Shown: piece by piece, positions 35,601 to 42,169 of the stretch
Numbering within the stretch: position 1 is the stretch's first letter
Layout of the letters: each line of letters begins with the position of its first letter
NCBI GenBank assembly: GCA_000230955.3
Contig: CP007060.1
Span: 372,001-436,000, forward strand
Length of the DNA: 64,000 nt
Source of the DNA: Halobacterium sp. DL1
GTDB lineage: Archaea > Halobacteriota > Halobacteria > Halobacteriales > Halobacteriaceae
Direction: 5' to 3'
Position numbers and translations under genes: made by a program
Notes under the pieces: generated by a model
What the model was told of the DNA's origin: nothing
The model's input: the letters and a program-made list of their open reading frames with translations, nothing else
Databases searched by the model: none

Positions 35601-35829
35601 GTGGCGGAACAACCACCAGACCGGAAGTGTCGATTACGGCGACGTCACGTTCATGTTGCCCGACCGCGAGGGTGTTCCCGGCGCTCTTCAGGGGACCGCC
35701 GACGTCGAGCGGACGCAAGTCAGCTTGACGTTACGGTCCGGACAGGACTACACGAAGGTCCAAGACCTTTTCGAGCGGATGCCCGATGAGGCGTCAAGCC
35801 TGAAGATCGAGATCACCTTCCAGAAGTAG
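32623..35829 (+). CDS. DUF499-family P-loop ATPase
   Basis: A 1,068-residue ATPase from the ATG at 32623. Walker A GPYGSGKS lies at 83-90 and a Walker B-like VAFFVDELEDWF near residues 172-183, in an AAA-like domain typical of DUF499 (COG1483). The middle has FHPVLLDALETRYYADEDNQ and GMIYLFSKVLLEM; the C-terminal 500 residues are mixed, with winged-helix-like segments (GEISVEDIYEQFLRDPE, GDQFTVNKVTDRFDSSV). The family is repeatedly found beside DUF1156 adenine methylases and helicases in defence islands; its mechanism has not been established. The DUF1156 gene lies 1.1 kb downstream on the same strand. Confidence 0.9.
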   Translation: MAQSGSLSDTLKDTVTLSRELREEGQIDGQVKLYNVDDDDEFESDAELFFERTLMTQGLREALSILRDSLTGDDPRGTHILYGPYGSGKSHQMVALYHCFDDPDAAGHWASDSVEGFDAALPESATPITVAMQNEQYEYLWEPFFEALDYDPGTYSSGGYPDMQTIQEAVGDDTVAFFVDELEDWFDTLQGDRKSANKAFLQSLLESTALSDLELYTIVSVLREGSEVHDILNREQAVEVNMNNQVDKREVLRHRLIDSVNENAAREIVNGYFDAYDQSDHVSIPDDLLSEMHDLYPFHPVLLDALETRYYADEDNQNTRGMIYLFSKVLLEMQDQTDLITHGDIDAIEFEDELAKINYERLNAATGDIKSRIDDDDVPHGRRILNTILLYSLKPSEGEGAEVSEIVMGAYQTGDLVSDVVLNLERLHGVAWHLHKLNGKYAIRDRQNPNALIRNAAVDVSETSAKAEVADFITDIFGSNAHPVGFRTNDMRDIPDDREVKVVVKDDQWTNEEVEKVITNDGRGREWRNTLVFVQPSGDKAIESGTRYIDKARYIEGARQVLADESLDDEIRTSIQGMREQEENELREELQLLYGEVLDGNDLLNDWGQMTPMELDVYVHDEAELDASNIADSASADPFDLQSDVWDIAEDLLERRGEISVEDIYEQFLRDPELPIPGSANDVLNATVEALSDKPVLARDTGGFRDDLSGSSLDTVLVQQDDVDVWGVDDVEQELRQRFGSGTTALDIGDFELELVEDGEIWIDGDSHDVVMRAIGRLAREDQYVIVKGNEILDKPQSDATVRDVGGAEVVGASSLVDRIETHIDDDGYANLDTIIGEIRAEESVFLPPDETESVAREAVNEFLVDDYVLEAGGRYLGSLGDRDPTTVKIVPTVPERIGDQILEYIEDLEPGDQFTVNKVTDRFDSSVTEYMVRTYLLENIGKDEEPEYVVNTTGSEKASDWVPGYPFRKADTEIPTWRFEYNGDDVAAMRSKWRNNHQTGSVDYGDVTFMLPDREGVPGALQGTADVERTQVSLTLRSGQDYTKVQDLFERMPDEASSLKIEITFQK

Positions 35830-35840
35830 TTCCACTTCTC

Positions 35841-36053
35841 CTACTGGTCGGCGTCCGCGTTTCTGACGAGGGCTTCGACGACGATTTCGTCATCGTCCGC
35901 CTCATCCAGCATATCCCGAAGAACAGTCTTCAGTCGTCTATCGAACAAACTTCGTGGGTTCAGCGGTGTCAGTTCCGCTTCAAGCTCATCTCGGCTTACT
36001 GTTCCAGAAATCACGGAGTCTCCGTCTTCTCGCACTTCCAGGAAATCAGTCAT
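35841..36053 (-). CDS. Small acidic protein, function unknown
   Basis: A 70-residue ORF reading MTDFLEVREDGDSVISGTVS at the start, followed by a helix (DELEAELTPLNPRSLFDRRL) and an acidic tail. Composition fits haloarchaeal coding sequence. It is antisense to the gap between the DUF499 and DUF1156 genes and converges on the former. It could be an antitoxin or a small regulator, but no motif shows this. Confidence 0.5.
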   Translation of the reverse strand: MTDFLEVREDGDSVISGTVSRDELEAELTPLNPRSLFDRRLKTVLRDMLDEADDDEIVVEALVRNADADQ

Positions 36054-36530
36054 ACCGAACTATCCACAGCACGCTGGATAGCCTGTTCGATTGCCCCCTA
36101 ACTCGATATTCGGCGGGAAACGGTGTTGGTTCGGTTTTACCTGTGCCAGTACTCGGAACCCGGTGTGGGCCACGCTCAGCAATCGTGTGATTCTCCGATG
36201 AAGCCGCGGCCTGCCTCGCGTTGGTACGTCTTGACCCAGACCACCGATCAGTCGTGTATTCACAAACAATTCATTGAGAGCTCATCAGTTTCTGGTGTCG
36301 AACCACTTCGCGCCGCTGTTAGACATCTGGCCCATTTCGGAACTCATTGACCACTCTCACCCACCTCTCCTGACACGCATACTCGCTCTAACCCCTCAAA
36401 ACAACGCAATAACGGAGAATCGCTCGAATCGTAGCGATTCAGGGAGCGAGTACCAACTCAATTACCTCCGCTCCCTCTGGCTTACCTTTAAAAATGACTG
36501 GCGGCTGTAGTTGTTCGGGTCAAACCCACT
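36054..36530. other. Intergenic region with one hairpin
   Basis: About 477 bp without a recognisable gene. A perfect inverted repeat, gaatcgct (36417-36424) and agcgattc (36433-36440) with an 8-nt loop, lies near its right end. A tttaaaaat element at about 36487-36495 is a good TATA box for the gene at 36531. Confidence 0.5.
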
Positions 36531-36812
36531 ATGCAGACCGAAAAAACGATCAACCGTGCGAAGAAGATCGACGAATCGCTAGAAATAATCGCTAAGATCG
36601 AAGAAGTGGTCGGAATACCACTGACAGACAGCCGGCGAGCACTACAGGTGGCTGGAGAGTACGTCACGGATGACTCGATGTTCGTGGAACAGATGGTACA
36701 AGCAATGACTGAGGCAGCCGGTTTCGCCATCGAGACGGGTCATGACGACTTGGCATCCGACGCCATCCAGAACGTGACTGACCTCGAAACGCTCGTCTCT
36801 GACGACGACTAG
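36531..36812 (+). CDS. Small haloarchaeal protein in methylase locus
   Basis: A 93-residue protein, predicted to be entirely helical: KTINRAKKIDESLEIIAKIE, then TDSRRALQVAGEYVTDDSMF and a helix EQMVQAMTEAAGFAIETG. The ATG at 36531 is 36-44 bp after a TATA-like element. No family is recognised. It lies 121 bp upstream of the DUF1156 methylase on the same strand and could be a regulator or subunit of that system. Confidence 0.68.
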   Translation: MQTEKTINRAKKIDESLEIIAKIEEVVGIPLTDSRRALQVAGEYVTDDSMFVEQMVQAMTEAAGFAIETGHDDLASDAIQNVTDLETLVSDDD

Positions 36813-36933
36813 GCAACTTCTTCGACGTTTGTTTTCCTTTCAAGACACCCAACGAAGCTCGCTTCACCGAGACGTTACTGCGAAGAACGCACACTTATGT
36901 GGCTCGTGGCGCATCGCTTCTACATACTGAATA

Positions 36934-39612
36934 ATGTCTGAACAATCTGGATCTTCGCAGGGCCGGCAGGAGCGGACGGAACTCCCCATAGAACGCGGGT
37001 TCCCCATCGAGCGCGTGAACGAGATCGCGGCGAAGGAGGGTCGAGCGAAGATGTACTACCGCCCAATCTACACGATGCACAAGTGGTGGGCGCGACGCCT
37101 CGGTTGTGTCTTCCGCGCCATCTCTCTGTACACGATGCTGGACGATCCGGAGAAGGTCTCGGTGTTCGAGCCCGGCCACGAGGGCAGCACGCTGGCGTCC
37201 TATGGCGACGACGCAGACGGCAAGTCGGACTTCGACGTCGCGTCGCTCCTCGAACGCGTGGACATGACCGACCCGGAGAGCCTCTGGGAGCTTTACCCGA
37301 AGGACGTCCGTGTCGAGGACAAGAAGATTCTCGACCCGTTCATGGGCGGCGGTACGTCGCTCGTAGAAGCGTCACGCTTCGGGGCGGAGGTCGTCGGCAA
37401 CGACCTGAATCCCGTCGCGTGGTTCGTCACGAAGAAGGAACTGGAAGCGGGCCAGACCGACGTCGAAGAGCTGGAGGAAGCCTTCGAACAGGTGAAGGAG
37501 GACGTCGCCGACGAGATTACGCAGTACTACAAGACCCCCTGCCCGAACGGCGACCACGACGCCGACGTTATGTACAACTTCTGGGTTCGAGAACTCGACT
37601 GCGTTTCCTGCGGGCACACTGTTCCCCTATTCAAAGACTACCGAGTCGGGAAAGGACGATATGGGGACAACAAAGGAACGTACAGCGTCTTCTGTCCGAG
37701 TTGCGAGTCGGTCGTCAGTGTTGACGATTGGCAAAACGAGTGCGCCTGTAATGAATGCGGGAATTCCTTCGACCCTTCGGACGGGAACGTCGGAAGGGGG
37801 AACTACCACTGTACCGACTGTGGACAAAAATACTCGGTTACTGACGCTGTTGCAGAACAAGATGGCTACGGTCTCAGCCTGTACGCGCTTGAGTATTATT
37901 GCGGCACCTGTGATGACCAAGGAAAAGAACGTGCCGCAGTGAAAGGCTACAAGCGAGCAGAAAAAGTGGACCGCGACCTCGCACAGGAGGCTCGAAAGGA
38001 GTGGGAAGAAGCAGACGAACTCACTCAGTTCGTCCCACAGAGCGAAATCGCACGCGGAGCAATCACCGAATCATCCTCTATTAGCGGGAACGACCTATTC
38101 CAACATGGGCTGGAGGACTGGACTGACGCGTACAGTCCACGCCAACTTCTCTGCCTTTCGAAACTTCTTCAGTCGATAAGCGAAGTTGAGAATGAGAATG
38201 TTCGAGAGTATCTTTTGATGGCATTTAGCGACATGCTCCGGACGAACAATATGCTAGTGGGATATGAGCACTCAAATAATAAAATAAATCATATCTTCAA
38301 TACCAATTCGTTTGACGTTCCACAGGCAGCCGCCGAAGCAAACGTCTGGGGGACTGAATACGGGATGGGGACGTTCCAGTCCATCTGGGATATGGTGATT
38401 AGTGGGGTAGAGTATGCCAGTGCTCCCACTGAGCGGTGGGTGGACGACGGTGAAAAGAAAGAAACACCCGAATTCGCCAAACCAATTGGCGAAAACTTCA
38501 CCCTCTCACAGGGGGATATGCGCAAACTTGATTATGAAGACGAGTTCGATGCTGTAATCTCGGATCCGCCGTACTACGACAACATCATTTACTCCGAAGT
38601 ATCTGACTTCTTCTACGTCTGGCTTCGATTAATCCTAAAAGACGAGTACGAGTGGTTCGAACCTGAATACACACCACGTACTGAGAGCATTGTTTCGAAC
38701 CCTTCCGAGGGGAAGGACGTGGAAGACTTCGAGATGGAACTTAGAGAAGGGTTTGAGGTAGTTCACGAGAGCCTCGTAGACGATGGGGTTCTAACATTCA
38801 CATACCATCATAGTGATTCCGAATCCTGGGGAGAACTTCTTGAATCACTCTGTGATGTTGGCTTCGAGGTCACAGCTACGTATCCAATTACCGCAGATCT
38901 TCACAAATTCATCTCTGGTGAAGCCGTCTCCTTCGACATCGTCGTCGTCGCTCGACCCATTGACGACACCGAACCCGCCTCGTGGAACTCCCTCCGCCGC
39001 GACATCTACCGAACAGCCCGTCGCACCCGCACGCAACTCGAAGAGAACCGCGACCTCTCACGTGGCGACATCGGCGTGATGGAGATGGGCGCGTGTTTCC
39101 ACGAGTACTCCAAACACCACGGGAAGGTGCAGCGCGACGGCGAGATCATGTCCGCGAAGGAAGTCGTTCAGGAGATCTACGGCATCATTCAGGAGGCCAG
39201 CGACATCGGCGTCGAAGACGTGTTCATCGACCTGCTTGATACATCGAACCCCTCCTTCGACGACGTTAACAAGCTCTGCCGCGGGACGAATGCCAACCCA
39301 GAGGACCTCAAGGAGACCCACCTGTACAACCAAGATGACGGCTTCGAACTCGGCACTTGGGACAACGAGAAGCGTCGGGCGTACATCGAAGAGCGGGTCA
39401 ACGGCGAAGGTGGCGACCACCTTTCAGACCTCGACAAACTTCAGTTCCTCCGCTACCGCTACGAGAAGGGGAAAGCAGTTCAGAACTACGTCGATAAGTG
39501 GGGCGTCGATGACGACCTGCGGGAACTCGCCGGTCGGCTCGCCGACGTAACCGGCGACGACGCGTATACGCGCGTGCTCGGGGATCGGGACATCACGAGT
39601 TACGGCGAATAG
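36934..39612 (+). CDS. DUF1156 adenine-specific DNA methylase with zinc ribbons
   Basis: An 892-residue protein. The N terminus is the DUF1156 domain (LPIERGFPIERVNEIAAKEG, then YTMHKWWARRLG). The S-adenosylmethionine-binding motif LDPFMGGGTS is at 133-142 and the catalytic DPPY at 544-547, so the motif order is that of amino-methylases with a long insert. The insert carries several CxxC pairs (CVSCGH, FCPSCES, CACNECG, CTDCGQ), at least two zinc ribbons. The C-terminal part is helical. This is COG1743; such enzymes pair with DUF499 ATPases and are thought to mark host DNA. The middle of the gene (about 37.6-38.9 kb) is less GC-rich than its ends. Confidence 0.93.
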   Translation: MSEQSGSSQGRQERTELPIERGFPIERVNEIAAKEGRAKMYYRPIYTMHKWWARRLGCVFRAISLYTMLDDPEKVSVFEPGHEGSTLASYGDDADGKSDFDVASLLERVDMTDPESLWELYPKDVRVEDKKILDPFMGGGTSLVEASRFGAEVVGNDLNPVAWFVTKKELEAGQTDVEELEEAFEQVKEDVADEITQYYKTPCPNGDHDADVMYNFWVRELDCVSCGHTVPLFKDYRVGKGRYGDNKGTYSVFCPSCESVVSVDDWQNECACNECGNSFDPSDGNVGRGNYHCTDCGQKYSVTDAVAEQDGYGLSLYALEYYCGTCDDQGKERAAVKGYKRAEKVDRDLAQEARKEWEEADELTQFVPQSEIARGAITESSSISGNDLFQHGLEDWTDAYSPRQLLCLSKLLQSISEVENENVREYLLMAFSDMLRTNNMLVGYEHSNNKINHIFNTNSFDVPQAAAEANVWGTEYGMGTFQSIWDMVISGVEYASAPTERWVDDGEKKETPEFAKPIGENFTLSQGDMRKLDYEDEFDAVISDPPYYDNIIYSEVSDFFYVWLRLILKDEYEWFEPEYTPRTESIVSNPSEGKDVEDFEMELREGFEVVHESLVDDGVLTFTYHHSDSESWGELLESLCDVGFEVTATYPITADLHKFISGEAVSFDIVVVARPIDDTEPASWNSLRRDIYRTARRTRTQLEENRDLSRGDIGVMEMGACFHEYSKHHGKVQRDGEIMSAKEVVQEIYGIIQEASDIGVEDVFIDLLDTSNPSFDDVNKLCRGTNANPEDLKETHLYNQDDGFELGTWDNEKRRAYIEERVNGEGGDHLSDLDKLQFLRYRYEKGKAVQNYVDKWGVDDDLRELAGRLADVTGDDAYTRVLGDRDITSYGE

Positions 39613-40004
39613 GAACCCCGACATAGGACGCGAAGACAACTCCCGATGGCGATTTTCGACAATCCATTTCGAGACTCTCGCTGAGAGTGTTTCTGTTGCT
39701 TGCCGCACCCTTGTTCCTACAGCCTGTCTAAGGCGAGTCGGCGATATGGTCGTGCCGTGAGTCTGCGTTCCGGGCCCTCGATATGGATATTGGCCGTATA
39801 GGCTCTGGTGGGACGATATCACGGTGTTCTCAGGGCAGAGTTTTTTACGCACCTGGTTATTTCACCTATTCCGAACGATGAGGGCAAAACAACAGCTCGA
39901 AACGGCGGGTCGTCGGCGAAGGTGGTCACGAATTGACTCTGTCCCCCTTCTGACTCGAATCGCTCGATCAGCCGTTTTCTCGCGCATAAAGAGTGGTAGT
40001 TGCG
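39613..40004. other. Intergenic region without a recognisable gene
   Basis: About 392 bp between the methylase and the next orphan gene on the same strand. A few ORFs on the minus strand show no family features. A gcgcataaagagtgg element near 39981-39995 may be the promoter of the next gene. Nothing else stands out. Confidence 0.45.
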
Positions 40005-40541
40005 ATGAGTGACACTGATCATCTGGTTCTGCTCGTGGGATCGATCCAACCGTACTGCACGTTCTCGATCTCGCGGGACGAACGAGATACCCTTCTCCGG
40101 CATGTGACCAGAGAGATGGACAAGCAACGTTCAGATCCGACTAGGGACAGTATAGCACCGTGGTTGGAAAATCTGCGGCCCGTGATTGAGGAGTCCGTTT
40201 CGACACTCCGACTTGATATGTCGGACCACGCTAATCTGTCCACCCTCCTTACCCAGGTGATGGACTCGGAAGGCCTCCTGGAGCGGTTCCGGGAGGCAAC
40301 TCCACAGTGTTACTGGTGTGGCGATTCTGCCGACCGGCAGATAGACTTCCATGACTACTATCTCGTATTGGCCTGTAGCGAGTGCCTCGAAACAATTGAT
40401 TCGTCGGATGGCCACCATCTTCTGCAGGATCTCGATCCCACGATCAGTCCTTCGACGACAATCGACTGTCTGGATGCCTCTACTCACCAGGGAACGAACG
40501 AACAACAGTCCACCCTACTACAATTCACCACCTCAGACTAA
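40005..40541 (+). CDS. Hypothetical protein with CxxC zinc-site pattern
   Basis: A 178-residue protein from the ATG at 40005. It has a helical N-terminal half (SISRDERDTLLRHVTREMDK, EESVSTLRLDMSDHANLS) and two Cys pairs, CYWCG and CSEC, near residues 103-126, fitting one structural zinc. The C-terminal tail is polar with Ser, Thr and Asp. No family is recognised. It stands between the methylase and a toxin-antitoxin pair on the same strand. Confidence 0.62.
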   Translation: MSDTDHLVLLVGSIQPYCTFSISRDERDTLLRHVTREMDKQRSDPTRDSIAPWLENLRPVIEESVSTLRLDMSDHANLSTLLTQVMDSEGLLERFREATPQCYWCGDSADRQIDFHDYYLVLACSECLETIDSSDGHHLLQDLDPTISPSTTIDCLDASTHQGTNEQQSTLLQFTTSD

Positions 40542-40628
40542 CTGTGAGTCAGGTCGGAGATCACGGCTAGTCGATACGGATTATTACGTGCGGAAAAGAT
40601 TTATTCCTCCTTGGTGCGGAGACAGTGT

Positions 40629-41204
40629 ATGGAGGAACCGCGCGAGGAGCTAACAGCCGACGCCGATGAACGTTCTGAGGCACCCGACTTCGAGGCATTG
40701 ACTCCTCCAGAGGAGTTGGTGTGCGGCGACCGAACGCGGGACGATTTTTTCGACGCCGTCCTTGCCCTTGATAGTCCAGCAACGGCGAACGACGTCGCCG
40801 AACTCGCGGGACACGGTGTCGATGCCGCACGTGAGTACTTGGACTGGTTCGAACGGATGGGAATCGTGACACAGGTCACGGAATCACCAGCCACCTACGA
40901 GCGTAACCAGGAGTACCTGAATTGGCGACGGGTTCAGAAACTCCGGCAGGAGTACGCCACTGAAGAACTTCTTGACCTTCTAAAAACAGAGTCGGAGCGC
41001 GCAGAGACGCTGGAGAGCGAATTCGACGTCGAATCACCGGACGATATCTCGATTTCGGACTATGCGAGCGAGACTGACCGATCTATCGAGGACGTCTGGG
41101 AGAGTCTCTCCGCGTGGCAAACAGCGCGTCGTCGGGTGGCACTGCTCGAACGAGCCCTCACGACCGAGTCCGGTGACGGCGCTGATCTACAGTCCGCCGT
41201 ATGA
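40629..41204 (+). CDS. DUF7342-type winged-helix protein, probable antitoxin/regulator
   Basis: A 191-residue protein from the ATG at 40629, with a TATA-like gatttatt about 30 bp upstream. The winged helix reads RDDFFDAVLALDSPATANDV, AELAGHGVDAAREYLDWFER and MGIVTQVTESPATYERN, the DUF7342 pattern frequent in haloarchaea. A long helical C-terminal region follows (EYATEELLDLLKTESERAE). Its end overlaps the next gene as ATGA. Pairing with a TumE-like protein points to a DNA-binding antitoxin, as is usual for such two-gene units. Confidence 0.85.
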   Translation: MEEPREELTADADERSEAPDFEALTPPEELVCGDRTRDDFFDAVLALDSPATANDVAELAGHGVDAAREYLDWFERMGIVTQVTESPATYERNQEYLNWRRVQKLRQEYATEELLDLLKTESERAETLESEFDVESPDDISISDYASETDRSIEDVWESLSAWQTARRRVALLERALTTESGDGADLQSAV

Positions 41205-41644
41205 GAGGCGGCGACGAGAACACGTCTGACTCGCTTAGCGGTGCGCCGATTGATTTCGACCGACTCGATGCCATTCGAGATCGATTCGCCGCTGGTGACC
41301 GTTTCAGCCGAATCGATGATCAGCCGGCATTTGCCCCGGACCGTCTGGTGTGCGTGTACGATCAGCGGTTCTACCCGAAACGCGTTCGTGCTGCTCGCTT
41401 GGAGGTCGTCTGGTTCGAAAACGGGGACTTCTCGCTTCACTACCACGAAGAACACGACACCAGCGAGTTCGATCATCGATGGGATAGACATCCATCAGGC
41501 CACAACACCCGTGATCATGTCCATCCAGGTCCTGATGCGCCGACGCCAGGTGACGACTCGCCACACCCAATTGACTGGCGGGATGTCCTATCGATGGTAC
41601 TCTCCGAAATCGAAGAACGCCAGCGTGCCTTCTGGGAGGAGTAG
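41201..41644 (+). CDS. TumE/DUF6516-like toxin
   Basis: A 147-residue protein with the haloarchaeal DUF6516/TumE-like pattern: LEVVWFENGDFSLHYHEEH, then TSEFDHRWDRHPSGHNTRDH and DDSPHPIDWRDVLSMVLSEI. The His-rich centre (DHRWDRHP, HNTRDHVHP) is the most conserved part of this group. TumE-type proteins are the toxin partners of small HTH antitoxins and are thought to act on RNA. It overlaps the DUF7342 gene by 4 bp. Confidence 0.82.
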   Translation: MRGGDENTSDSLSGAPIDFDRLDAIRDRFAAGDRFSRIDDQPAFAPDRLVCVYDQRFYPKRVRAARLEVVWFENGDFSLHYHEEHDTSEFDHRWDRHPSGHNTRDHVHPGPDAPTPGDDSPHPIDWRDVLSMVLSEIEERQRAFWEE

Positions 41645-41713
41645 GACTTTCGTAGAGATAGGTGACTACGCTACCGTATCCATTTTTGTCCCTTCGGAGA
41701 CGTTGTCTGCGTA

Positions 41714-42097
41714 ATGGCAGGCCCCGGACAGATACCTGGACGCTACAATCTCGTTATCGAAGGTGCGTATGAGACCTTCGAGCATCAGATTCCTGTAGAG
41801 GAGTTTGTACAGCGACTCAAAGAAGACGACGTTCCGGATCTTGTGAGTGTTGTTGGTCTCTCAGAAGCCTTGGCAGAGGAGGACCTGGCTAATGAGTTGG
41901 CTCATGAGATGGACCGACGCGCAAACGATTTAGAGTACCAAAGTCCGACGGTACAGTTCGTCGTCGAAGGTTCGTTCCATCGAAGTGGGAAAACGTACGA
42001 TCTACGGTACGAGGATGAACTTCACTCTCTCCAGCAGGTTTTCGGACCGCAGCTTGAACGAAAGGAAGACGGTGAGTGGCTCGTCGCACCGTTTTAA
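41714..42097 (+). CDS. Hypothetical protein, function unknown
   Basis: A 127-residue acidic protein with a first beta strand RYNLVIEGAYETFEHQIP, a helical middle (EALAEEDLANELAHEMDRRA) and a second strand pair TVQFVVEGSFHRSGKTYDL. The two similar strand pairs suggest an internal repeat around a helix. It is the last plus-strand gene before the McrBC/FokI-like operon and converges on it, with 72 bp between stops. No family is recognised. Confidence 0.62.
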   Translation: MAGPGQIPGRYNLVIEGAYETFEHQIPVEEFVQRLKEDDVPDLVSVVGLSEALAEEDLANELAHEMDRRANDLEYQSPTVQFVVEGSFHRSGKTYDLRYEDELHSLQQVFGPQLERKEDGEWLVAPF

Positions 42098-42169
42098 TCT
42101 TCACCAGCGAAGATCACCAACATGCAGTCTGATTAGTTTGTTTCGAACAGTATGTGGGACTAACAAGCT

